Shown piece after piece: positions 5,178 through 12,210 of a stretch of 12,868 nucleotides of DNA. Position 1 is the first letter of the stretch, and every line of letters begins with the position of its first letter. A program made the translations under genes and the position numbers. Location: assembly GCA_005883235.1 (NCBI GenBank), contig VAYE01000002.1:1-12868 (forward strand), in the 5' to 3' direction. A model generated the notes under the pieces. That model made no database searches, had not been told where the DNA came from, and saw only the letters and a list, made by a program, of their open reading frames with translations. The stretch is from Actinomycetota bacterium (GTDB lineage: Bacteria; Actinomycetota; Thermoleophilia; Gaiellales; Gaiellaceae).

Positions 5178-6962
5178 ATGCGCCGGGTTCTCGTCGCTCT
5201 CACGGCCGGCCTCGTCCTCGCACCGACGTCCTGGGGCGCCACGACGGCGACGGCTCCGGTCTACGACTCCAAGGGACACCTCGTCCAGACGCCCTACGCG
5301 CCTGCGAACGCCTCGCAGCTGACGAAGAAGAAGGCGAGCGACATCTTCCTCCACGACCACAAGGTCTCGGAGTGGCTGAAGCACTACCCGCGCGTCGTCA
5401 CGTACGACGCGACGTACAGCGCGAAGGACCGGAACTGGACCGTGCACGTCTGGTCGGGCGCGGCGGGCGAGGTGGCGCAGGGCAAGGTCGACGACGCGTC
5501 CGGGGCGGTGACCGAGGCGTTCACAGGGCCTCAGGTCGCGTGGGGGATGGCGCGCGGCGGGCCGGGGGCGTTCGGCGGGAAGAAGATCAACAGCAAGCCG
5601 ATCTGGCTCGGGTTCTGCGCGATCTTCCTGCTCGGGCTCGCCGACCTCCGCCGCCTCTGGAGCCTCCGCAACCTCGACCTGCTCGTGCTGCTCGGCTTCA
5701 CTGCCTCCCTCTGGTACTTCAACCGCGGCGACATCTTCACGAGCGTGCCGCTCGCCTACCCGCCGCTGCTCTACCTGCTCGCTCGGACGCTGTGGGTGGG
5801 AATCCGAGGACGCGGCAGCCCGACGAGGCCCGTCTGGCCGGTGTGGCTGCTCGTCGCGGCGACGGTGTTCCTGGCCGGCTTCAAGGTCGGGATGAACGTC
5901 GAGGCCTCGAACGTGATCGACGTCGGCTACGCGGGGCCGATCGGCGCCGAGCGCATCGTCCACGAGGGGAAGGCGCCGTACGGGCACTTTCCGGTCGAGG
6001 GCAACCTGAAGGCCTGCGGGCTCCCCGATGCGAGCGGCGAGATCCGTGACCGGATCCAGACGAACGGACGTTGCGAGTCGGCTAACCCGACCGGAGACAC
6101 GTACGGGCCGGTCTCGTACGAGTCGTACATCCCCGCCTACCTCCTCTTCGGGTGGAGCGGCAAATGGGACAAGCTCCCGACGGCGCACGCGACGGCGATC
6201 CTCTTCGACCTGCTCTGCATCCTCGGGCTCGGTCTCGTCGGGCTGCGCTTCGGCGGCGCGCGCCTGGGCGCGACCCTTGCCTTCGCCTGGGCGGCCTACC
6301 CGTTCACGCAATACGTGTCGAGCTCGAACACGAACGATTCGGTCCTGCCCGCCTTCCTCATCTTCGCCTTCTGGCTCGCGGCGTCACCAGTGAAGCGAGG
6401 TGTCTTCTGCGCGCTCTCGGCCTGGACGAAGTTCGCGCCCCTGATCGTCGCGCCGCTCTGGATGACCTACCCGGACTGGCGCCAGATTCGGCCGCAGGCC
6501 CGCTTCGTCGCCGGCTTCGCCGTCGCCACCCTGGCCGCCTTCTCGATCCTGCTGCTGGAGCCGCATCCGATCCACGCTGTGGGCACGTTCTGGGACCGCA
6601 CGTTCAGGCCGCAGATCCACCGCGAGTCGCCGTTCTCGCTCTGGGACTGGCGGCAGTACCACGCGAAGGGCATCCCCGATCTCCACCGCGTGCAGCAGGC
6701 GCTCGAGGTGCTGCTCGTGATCGGCGCGGTCGCCGCCGCCTTCTTCCCGCGGCGGAAGTCGCCGCTCCAGCTCGCCGCGCTGACCGCCGCGCTCCTCATC
6801 GGCTTCGAGCTCGTGCTGACCCACTGGTTCTACCTCTACATCCCGTGGTTCTTCCCGTTCGCCGCGTTCGCGCTCTTCGCGCCCACGCGGGAGCCCGAGC
6901 CGCGGGTCGAGGCGCCGCCCGAGCGTGAGCACGAGGTCCGCGAGCTGGTCCCGGCCGGCTGA
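5178..6962 (+). CDS. Polytopic GT-C-type glycosyltransferase candidate with a PepSY-like N-terminal domain
   Basis: The 594-residue protein starts with a signal-like segment (LVALTAGLVLAPTSWGA). An extracytoplasmic domain follows (about 25-135) whose strand pattern, RNWTVHVWSGAAGEVAQGKV then DDASGAVTEAFTGPQVAWGM, resembles a PepSY-type fold. From about residue 140 on there are some nine or ten membrane segments. After the third comes a loop typical of GT-C enzymes, NVIDVGYAGPIGAERIV...GKAPYG...YGPVSY, with D248 a candidate catalytic acid. GT-C enzymes use polyprenyl-phosphate sugars as donors on the outer face of the membrane, which agrees with the GtrA-like gene just upstream. The end overlaps the next glycosyltransferase by 38 bases, implying co-translation. 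The C-terminal tail is charged (EPEPRVEAPPEREHEVRE). The PepSY call is tentative; donor and acceptor are unknown. Confidence 0.75.
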   Translation: MRRVLVALTAGLVLAPTSWGATTATAPVYDSKGHLVQTPYAPANASQLTKKKASDIFLHDHKVSEWLKHYPRVVTYDATYSAKDRNWTVHVWSGAAGEVAQGKVDDASGAVTEAFTGPQVAWGMARGGPGAFGGKKINSKPIWLGFCAIFLLGLADLRRLWSLRNLDLLVLLGFTASLWYFNRGDIFTSVPLAYPPLLYLLARTLWVGIRGRGSPTRPVWPVWLLVAATVFLAGFKVGMNVEASNVIDVGYAGPIGAERIVHEGKAPYGHFPVEGNLKACGLPDASGEIRDRIQTNGRCESANPTGDTYGPVSYESYIPAYLLFGWSGKWDKLPTAHATAILFDLLCILGLGLVGLRFGGARLGATLAFAWAAYPFTQYVSSSNTNDSVLPAFLIFAFWLAASPVKRGVFCALSAWTKFAPLIVAPLWMTYPDWRQIRPQARFVAGFAVATLAAFSILLLEPHPIHAVGTFWDRTFRPQIHRESPFSLWDWRQYHAKGIPDLHRVQQALEVLLVIGAVAAAFFPRRKSPLQLAALTAALLIGFELVLTHWFYLYIPWFFPFAAFALFAPTREPEPRVEAPPEREHEVRELVPAG

Positions 6963-8220
6963 GCGCGCAGGCCTCGCGCTCGCCGCCGCCTGCGCCGTCG
7001 GCGCGTTCGCGATCTCGTGGGCGGTGCTCCACCTGCACGTCTACTCGCAGGACCAGATCCGCGACACGGGCGTGTACCAGCGCTACGGCGATGCCGTCGC
7101 CCGCGGACGTGTCCCCTATCGAGACTTCGCCGTCGAGTACCCGCCGGGCGCGCTCCCGACGTTCGTCCTACCGGCGCTCGGCTCGCCCTCGGAGGACGGC
7201 TACCGCAGACGCTTCGATCTGCTGATGCTCCTCTGCGGCGCGGGTGCGGTCGTGGCGATGGCGGCCACGCTCGGCGCGCTCGGAGCCGACCGCATGCGGC
7301 TCTTCTGGGCGCTGTCGTTCACCGCCGTCGCGCCCCTTGCGCTCGGGTCGGTCCTCCTCTCGCGCTACGACCTCTGGCCGGCCGCGCTCGCTGCTACGGC
7401 CCTCGCTGCGCTCTGCGCCGGCCGCGACCGGCTTGCGCTCGCGGTGCTCGGGCTCGCCGCCGCGGCGAAGATCTACCCGGTCATCCTCGCGCCGCTCTTC
7501 CTGGCGCACGTCTGGCGCCGACGAGGCGGGCGGGAGGCGGCGGTCGCGGGCGCCCTCATGGCCGCGGTCGTGGCGGCGGTCTTCGCGCCCTTCGTCGTGC
7601 TCGCTCCCGGGGGCGTCTGGGACAGCATCGTTCGTCAGACGACCCGGCCGCTCCAGATCGAGAGCCTCGGCTCGGGGATCCTGCTCGCGGCGCACCACCT
7701 CTTCGGCCTCGGGCTCCGGGTCGACTTCAGCCACGGCTCGCAGAACCTGGGCGGCTCGTTGCCCGACGCGGTCGGCGCCGCCGAGACCGCCCTCGTCCTC
7801 GCGGGCCTCGCGGCGCTCTGGATCTGGTTCGCGCGCACGCCGCGCAACGCGGAGACGCTCGTTCGCGCCTCGGCCGCCGCGGTCTGTCTCTTCGTCGCGT
7901 TCGGCAAGGTGCTCTCGCCGCAGTACATGATCTGGCTGCTCCCGCTCGTGCCCCTCGTCCGCGGGCGCCGTGGCTTCGCGGCGGGCGCGCTTCTCGGCGC
8001 GGCGCTCATCCTCACGCAGCTCTGGTTCCCGGATCGCTACTGGAGGCTCGTCTACGACCTCGGCGGCTACGAGTCGGCGCTCGTCCTAGCGCGCGACATC
8101 GTCCTGCTCTCACTGCTAGTTGTCCTCGTCTGGCCTCAGCGCCGACGCGTCCGCTTCCACCGGCCGGTCCTTCCAGACGGACGCACCGGACGGCCTCTGG
8201 TCGGCCCAGGATCACTGTGA
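6925..8220 (+). CDS. Membrane glycosyltransferase candidate, GT87 (DUF2029)-like
   Basis: The 431-residue protein has roughly ten membrane segments. After the first (about 17-37) comes a GT-C-type loop, DQIRDTGVYQRYGDAVARG, then VPYRDFAVEYPPGALP. This matches the GT87 pattern of an acidic residue (D47 candidate) followed by an aromatic, Y-P-P-containing stretch. LAAAAKIYPVILAPLFL and FGKVLSPQYMIWLLPLVPL are also typical of the family, whose known members are polyprenyl-phosphomannose-dependent mannosyltransferases of actinobacterial envelopes. GTG at 6925 is used; it overlaps the upstream glycosyltransferase by 38 bases and no other start precedes the first membrane segment. The last 25 residues after VWPQRRRVRF look unconserved and overlap a 23-nt element also found before the phosphohydrolase gene. 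Substrate is unknown. Confidence 0.8.
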   Translation: MSTRSASWSRPAERAGLALAAACAVGAFAISWAVLHLHVYSQDQIRDTGVYQRYGDAVARGRVPYRDFAVEYPPGALPTFVLPALGSPSEDGYRRRFDLLMLLCGAGAVVAMAATLGALGADRMRLFWALSFTAVAPLALGSVLLSRYDLWPAALAATALAALCAGRDRLALAVLGLAAAAKIYPVILAPLFLAHVWRRRGGREAAVAGALMAAVVAAVFAPFVVLAPGGVWDSIVRQTTRPLQIESLGSGILLAAHHLFGLGLRVDFSHGSQNLGGSLPDAVGAAETALVLAGLAALWIWFARTPRNAETLVRASAAAVCLFVAFGKVLSPQYMIWLLPLVPLVRGRRGFAAGALLGAALILTQLWFPDRYWRLVYDLGGYESALVLARDIVLLSLLVVLVWPQRRRVRFHRPVLPDGRTGRPLVGPGSL

Positions 8221-8239
8221 AAGCATTGTTCCTCACGAG

Positions 8240-9103
8240 ATGAACGGGATTGGCGCAGGCGCTGAAGGCGCGCGCGAGGAGCCAGTCGACTGGGTCAAAT
8301 GGTTCTCGTGGAGAGGCTCGCCGCAGCTCGTGGCGCAGGTCGCTCGCGCGGCGACTCGCGCGGTCGAAGGCGTCACGGTATCCACGATCGACGTTTGCGT
8401 CGGCGAAGACCACGAGGTCTTCGCAGACCCGTATGACTTCACAAGAGACGCCACCCCCGAGGCGCTACGAGACTTCAGTTCGATCCGAATTCACGTCTCG
8501 GGCGCGGTGATCCTGGAGATCACGTTCTACCGCGACGTTGCGAAGCGGGTGACGATCGCCTTCGACTCCGACTCGGTGCCCGACGAAGGGGTCCTGCTCG
8601 AGATCTTCGATCGAGACGATGCCGTGGCGCCATCCGCGAGAGCGGAGATCGTCCAGGCGGTCTTTGCGGCGATCAATCGCGGTGCAACGTCCTTCGCTCC
8701 CTCGCCGGTGGGCCGGTCGCCCTCACTCGAAGATCCTCCGAAGCGCGGAAACACGAAGGCCGACAAGATCGTGTTCGTACTGGCGGCGATCACCGTGTCG
8801 GCAGGACTGGCCGTTGCCGCGATCCTGGTCGACACGCTCACGGGCAGTGGTCTTCAGCACGCCTTCGACTTCGCTCGGAACAGCCTTCCCCACTGGGCCA
8901 GGGACGCCCCGACCAACTTCGTGATCTCCGTGCTGGGAGTGGCGATCATCCTCGCGGCCGGGCTCTCGTCGAGGTGGGTTCGGCCCCCAGTCGAGGTCGC
9001 CGCTCCTGGTCAGACGCGCCTCATCCGGGTAGCCAGGTACGCAGCAGGACTTCTCGTGACCCTTGCGATCGCGGCCCTGTCCAAGAAGGTGCTCAAGCTG
9101 TAG
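8240..9103 (+). CDS. Unrecognised protein with a soluble N-terminal domain and C-terminal membrane segments
   Basis: I do not recognise this family. The 287-residue product has a soluble, acidic domain of about 175 residues with alternating strands and helices (SPQLVAQVARAATRAV, TVSTIDVCVGEDHEVF, IRIHVSGAVILEITFYRD, KRVTIAFDSDSVPD). A proline/serine linker follows, then three hydrophobic segments at about 177-199 (KIVFVLAAITVSAGLAVAAI), 226-245 and 268-284, ending in SKKVLKL. It is probably an inner-membrane protein with a cytoplasmic sensor or binding domain. Two sampled 60-base lines are 62-65% GC against 73% in the preceding gene, with more A/T in third positions, which suggests more recent acquisition. 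The ATG at 8240 has no good Shine-Dalgarno and no TAnnnT box; it is 19 bases after the glycosyltransferase stop. An upstream in-frame TTG (8120) would run inside that gene and is unlikely. Confidence 0.7.
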   Translation: MNGIGAGAEGAREEPVDWVKWFSWRGSPQLVAQVARAATRAVEGVTVSTIDVCVGEDHEVFADPYDFTRDATPEALRDFSSIRIHVSGAVILEITFYRDVAKRVTIAFDSDSVPDEGVLLEIFDRDDAVAPSARAEIVQAVFAAINRGATSFAPSPVGRSPSLEDPPKRGNTKADKIVFVLAAITVSAGLAVAAILVDTLTGSGLQHAFDFARNSLPHWARDAPTNFVISVLGVAIILAAGLSSRWVRPPVEVAAPGQTRLIRVARYAAGLLVTLAIAALSKKVLKL

Positions 9104-9115
9104 CTGCGCGCCGTC

Positions 9116-10000
9116 TCAGTCGACGGTCACTCGGACCGGCTCGCAACTTGTCGCACGGCCGTCGGGGCCGCACTCGACGAGCGCGCCCTCGATGCGGACG
9201 TCGCCGGCCGCGGTCTCGAAGCGGACAGGAATCCCGGTCCGCATGCGCTGGATCGCGCGCTCCGCGACGACCCCGATCACCGAGTCGTGAGGGCCGGTCA
9301 TGCCGGCGTCCGTGATCGCCGCCGTGCCGCCGGGCTGGACGCGCGCGTCCGCAGTCTGGACGTGCGTGTGCGTCCCGAGCACCGCCGTGACGCGACCGTC
9401 GAGCCAGCGCGCGAGGGCCACCTTCTCGCTCGTCGCCTCGGCGTGGACGTCGACGACGACGACCGGCGTCGCGCGGCGCGCCTCCTCGACGAGGTCGTCG
9501 ATCACCTCGAACATGCTCACCGGCGCCTCGAGGAAGAGCGAGCCGATGACGTTCAGCACCGCCACCGGCGTTCCGTCGGCGGCGGGCGCGACGGTGAGCC
9601 CCCGCCCGGGCGCGAGGCGCGAGAGGTTCGCGGGCCGGATGAGGCGCTCGGACGTCTCGAGGTACGGGCCGATCTCGGCACGCCTCCAGACGTGGTTGCC
9701 GAGCGTGATCACGTCGGCGCCCGCCGCCAGGAGCCGCTCCGCGAGCCGAGGCGTGATCCCGACGCCGTCAGCCACGTTCTCGCCGTTCACGACGCAGAAC
9801 TCGACTCCGAGCTCCTCGCGAAGCGCAGGCAGCCGTGTCTCGATCGCCCGGCGACCGGGCGCGCCGACGACGTCGGCCACGAAGACGCCGTTCACGACGC
9901 AGAACTCGACTCCGAGCTCCTCGCGAAGCGCAGGCAGCCGTGTCTCGATCGCCCGGCGACCGGGCGCGCCGACGACGTCGGCCACGAAGAGGAGTCTCAG
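9116..10000 (-). CDS. YmdB-type metallophosphoesterase (TIGR00282) with a duplicated N-terminal segment
   Basis: This family includes Bacillus YmdB, a cyclic-nucleotide phosphodiesterase with a two-metal site. Ligand motifs are visible: FVADVVG (D8, again D43), NGENVADGVGITP (E74, N75), TLGNHVW (N102), VVDVHAEATSEK (H186) and GTHTHVQTADARV (H211, H213). A perfect 35-codon tandem duplication puts a second copy of residues 5-38 in the protein (294 aa). Without it the length (259) is normal and D8, E39, N40 and N67 fall exactly where YmdB has them. The first copy runs VVNG into VF instead of EN, so only the second copy leads into an intact E-N motif. No ATG, GTG or TTG lies in frame upstream of 9985. 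CTG at 10000, overlapping the previous stop as CTGA, gives the proper first strand (LRLLFVAD) and is taken as start; GTG at 9985 is the fallback. Confidence 0.82.
   Translation of the reverse strand: MRLLFVADVVGAPGRRAIETRLPALREELGVEFCVVNGVFVADVVGAPGRRAIETRLPALREELGVEFCVVNGENVADGVGITPRLAERLLAAGADVITLGNHVWRRAEIGPYLETSERLIRPANLSRLAPGRGLTVAPAADGTPVAVLNVIGSLFLEAPVSMFEVIDDLVEEARRATPVVVVDVHAEATSEKVALARWLDGRVTAVLGTHTHVQTADARVQPGGTAAITDAGMTGPHDSVIGVVAERAIQRMRTGIPVRFETAAGDVRIEGALVECGPDGRATSCEPVRVTVD
9781..9990 (+). repeat. Perfect 105-bp tandem duplication inside the metallophosphoesterase gene
   Basis: Bases 9781-9885 and 9886-9990 are identical at every position. The match stops sharply at both ends, so repeat length equals period and there is no extra microhomology at the junction. 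The unit is 35 codons long, keeps the frame, and covers the first strand, first helix and second strand of the enzyme. Identity means either a very recent event or an assembly artefact, such as unmerged overlapping contig ends. Confidence 0.97.
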
Positions 10001-10821
10001 GGCGTGCCGAGCGAGGAGGCCTGGTGGGCCTCGATCGAGACGTGGTTGCCCGAGTCGCGCGTGTACCGCGCGAGGGCCTCGCGCTCGACGCTCGACAGGT
10101 CGATCACGGTTCCGATCTTCGAGGTCGCGGCCACGACGGAGGAGCCCACGGTCAGCGACGGATCGACCCGCACGTGGGTCAGCGAGACGACCATCGAGGG
10201 AGCGCTCGTGGGCTGGATGTCGATCCGGACGCCGAACTTGCGTCCGTTGACCACGTAGTCGGTCAATCCGGTGATCGTCCCGTCGACCGGCGCGTAGACG
10301 TCCGTTCCGGGCGCGGCTCCGACGTCGAGCGCCCCGGTCGAGGTCCCCGAGCCGCCGAGCCGGTAGTAGACGAGGCCCCCGTGGTCGCCGCCGAAGATGC
10401 GATGGAAGAGCCGGGTCATGAAGCCCTGGTTCCCTTGGCGCCCCACGGGAGAGAGCGCGACCGCGCCGTCGGCCGCTCCGTGGTAGCCGATCGCGGTCAC
10501 GCTGAGCTGCGACACCGGCAGCTGCAGGCGGAGCGAGCCGGTCGTCGCGACGATCTGCGGCCGCGGCGGCGAGGCGGCGACGAGGCGAGTCGGCGGCGCG
10601 AGGACGTTCCCGACCGTGGCCGGTCGGCTGCCGCCGAACGCCGTGAGGAGAGTCGTGACGAGCGCGATGACGGACAGCACGACGAGGCCGACGAAGCGGC
10701 GTGCGCCGCGCGCGGTCCGGCGCCGGGGGCGCAGCTGCGGGCGCCGTTGGGGCGGCCGAGCGGCGCGCGCGGGCTGCCGCCTCCGGGCAGGCGGCGCCTT
10801 CCCGACTGGGCGGGGGGGCAT
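9997..10821 (-). CDS. Membrane-anchored M23/LytM-like protein with a degenerate metal site
   Basis: The 274-residue protein has a very basic N-terminus (about 1-42, rich in R, P and A), one membrane segment (about 43-62, FVGLVVLSVIALVTTLLTAF) and an extracytoplasmic region ending in an M23/LytM-like domain (about 155-266). That domain is recognised from TGALDVGAAPGTDVYAPVDG (family pattern H-x3-D then GTPVxAxxxG), the central LTHVRVDPSLTVGSSV and the final GNHVSIEA. In active M23 peptidases, zinc is bound by the first H, the D and the last H of HxH. Here D166, H216 and H260 are kept, but the first histidine is T162 and the last is S262. It is probably not a peptidase; a regulatory or binding role at the wall, as in EnvC/NlpD, is inference. 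The ATG at 10821 is preceded by a good promoter. Its TGA overlaps the CTG of the phosphoesterase downstream. Confidence 0.75.
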   Translation of the reverse strand: MPPRPVGKAPPARRRQPARAARPPQRRPQLRPRRRTARGARRFVGLVVLSVIALVTTLLTAFGGSRPATVGNVLAPPTRLVAASPPRPQIVATTGSLRLQLPVSQLSVTAIGYHGAADGAVALSPVGRQGNQGFMTRLFHRIFGGDHGGLVYYRLGGSGTSTGALDVGAAPGTDVYAPVDGTITGLTDYVVNGRKFGVRIDIQPTSAPSMVVSLTHVRVDPSLTVGSSVVAATSKIGTVIDLSSVEREALARYTRDSGNHVSIEAHQASSLGTP

Positions 10822-10828
10822 GGCAGGC

Positions 10829-10857
10829 ACGCTAACCGAGGTCCCTGTCCCGTGCAA
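10829..10857 (-). promoter_or_regulatory. Promoter of the M23-like gene (leaderless)
   Basis: Read on the minus strand, TTGCAC (10857-10852) is followed by 17 bases, TAGCGT (10834-10829), seven bases and the ATG at 10821. Both boxes have sigma-70-like character at ideal spacing, and the short gap to the start with no Shine-Dalgarno indicates a leaderless transcript. It shares a 174-base divergent region with the permease promoter; nothing else was recognised in that region. Confidence 0.5.
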
Positions 10858-10982
10858 CCGAGGCCGTTCGCGGCGTGCCGGCGGCGGGTCCTCCCACAGC
10901 TCGAGCGGGTCGAGCGCGAGTGCTCCATCCTCGAGGAACGACCACTCCCAGGCGGGGGGTCTGAGCCGGACGACGTTGGCGG

Positions 10983-10988
10983 TACGAT
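10983..10988 (+). promoter_or_regulatory. Putative -10 box of a leaderless promoter for the AI-2E-family permease
   Basis: TACGAT lies seven bases before the ATG at 10996 and overlaps another in-frame ATG at 10987. A weak -35 match, CTGAGC (10961-10966), is 16 bases upstream. If the box is real, the first ATG would not be transcribed whole, so translation starts at 10996. Confidence 0.42.
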
Positions 10989-10995
10989 GGCCGTC

Positions 10996-12210
10996 ATGCC
11001 CGGCGGGGCCACGAAGATCGAGATCCCGCGCTGGATCCAGCTCGTCGGGCTTCCTCTCCTGCTGCTGCTGATCTGGGTCGTTGCGGGGGCGGCGCGTCAC
11101 GTCGTCTTCCTCTTCCTCGTCGCGGCGCTCGTGGCGTTGCTCTTGAACCCGCTCGTGCGCGGGCTCGGGCGCGTGTGGATTCCCCGTGGCTTCGCCGTCG
11201 CGATCGTCTACCTGAGCTTTGCCGCTGCTGTCGGATTGGCGGTCGTCGCACTTGCGACCGTGGTCGTGAACCAGACGCGGAAGTCGGCCGATCGAGTCGA
11301 CACCTACTTTACGAAGGACTACGGACAGCGCCACCAGACGCACGCCGAGCGCGATCTCGACCGGCTGCAGATCTGGCTCGACCGCCACCACCTCAAGCGG
11401 ATCCAGGTCCGCAAGCAGGGGCACGACTTCCTCAACAACATCGGAACGAAAGACGTGCAGAAGTACACGTCGAAGGCGATCAACTGGGCCGAGGGCGCGG
11501 CGATCTCCGTCTTCCAGCTCCTCTTCTCGACGGTGCTGATCGTCGTGATCTCGATCTACATGCTGCTCGACATGCCGAGGCTCTCTCGAGGCGTGGACCG
11601 CCGCTTCCCGCCCCACCCGGGCTCGGAGCCGCTGATCGCGCGCATGGAGCATGCGCTTGCCGGCTACGTGAAGGGACAGGCGCTGCTGTCGCTCATCATC
11701 GGCACGAGCGCGGGGCTCGGGCTGTGGCTGCTCGGGATCCTCGGCTGGGTTCCCGGTGCGAACAAGTACGCGCTGCTCTTCGGGAGCTGGGTCGGCCTGA
11801 CGGAGCTGATCCCCTACCTCGGGCCGTGGCTCGGGGCGGTGCCGCCGATCGTCTACGCGCTCATCGTCCACCCGATCTCGGCGCTCTGGGTGGGGATCCT
11901 CTTCCTCGTCATCCACCAGGTCGAGGGCCATGTCGTCGTGCCGAACGTGATGGGCTCGGCGCTCCGCCTGCACCCGCTGCTCGTGATCTTCGGACTCCTC
12001 GCCGGCGGCGAGATCTACGGCCTCCCGGGCGTCTTCGTCGCCCTGCCGCTGCTCGCGGCGACAAGGGCGTGCTGGGAGTTCTTCTCGGAGCGGATCGCGC
12101 TCGAGCCGTGGCAGGAGGGCGGGCCGGTGCCCGTGGAGGTCGAGATCCAGCGGCCCGCGGCCGTCCCCGCCGAGCCGCCGCCCGTGCCGCCCGCCGCAGC
12201 GAACAGGTGA
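10996..12210 (+). CDS. AI-2E/PerM (UPF0118) family membrane transporter
   Basis: Members of this family are multi-spanning permeases; some export autoinducer-2, others act as Na+/H+ antiporters or have unknown cargo. The 404-residue protein has the usual plan: two or three N-terminal membrane segments (about 13-85), a long hydrophilic amphipathic region (about 93-175, rich in charged residues and histidines), then five or so further segments. The conserved parts are SIYMLLDMPRLSRGVDRRFP, AGYVKGQALLSLIIGTSAGL, GLTELIPYLGPWLGAVPPIV, VEGHVVVPNVMGSALRLHPL and GEIYGLPGVFVALPLLA. The tail is proline- and alanine-rich. ATG 10996 is preferred over ATG 10987 because of the TAnnnT box. Its TGA overlaps the GTG of the ABC ATPase. 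The family is certain; the substrate is not. Confidence 0.9.
   Translation: MPGGATKIEIPRWIQLVGLPLLLLLIWVVAGAARHVVFLFLVAALVALLLNPLVRGLGRVWIPRGFAVAIVYLSFAAAVGLAVVALATVVVNQTRKSADRVDTYFTKDYGQRHQTHAERDLDRLQIWLDRHHLKRIQVRKQGHDFLNNIGTKDVQKYTSKAINWAEGAAISVFQLLFSTVLIVVISIYMLLDMPRLSRGVDRRFPPHPGSEPLIARMEHALAGYVKGQALLSLIIGTSAGLGLWLLGILGWVPGANKYALLFGSWVGLTELIPYLGPWLGAVPPIVYALIVHPISALWVGILFLVIHQVEGHVVVPNVMGSALRLHPLLVIFGLLAGGEIYGLPGVFVALPLLAATRACWEFFSERIALEPWQEGGPVPVEVEIQRPAAVPAEPPPVPPAAANR

Noticed and set aside
3428..6311. Very long minus-strand open frames (up to 623 codons) across the pcm to glycosyltransferase region
   Set aside because: High GC leaves few stops. The translations are low-complexity R/A/E/D-rich and lie opposite well-supported genes.
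8120..8239. TTG-initiated extension of the unrecognised membrane protein
   Set aside because: It would overlap the glycosyltransferase gene by 101 bases in another frame, with no ribosome site and no conserved character; ATG 8240 fits better.
9287..10258. Long plus-strand open frames opposite the phosphoesterase and M23-like genes
   Set aside because: They are antisense shadows: composition is dominated by R, A and P, no family motif appears, and the minus-strand frames carry clear metal-site motifs.
10822..10990. Minus-strand frame of the M23-like gene stays open upstream and reads a plausible segment (WSFLEDGALALDPLELWEDP)
   Set aside because: A good -35/-10 pair lies inside it just before ATG 10821, and no start codon with a ribosome site was found; an N-terminal extension is possible but not supported.
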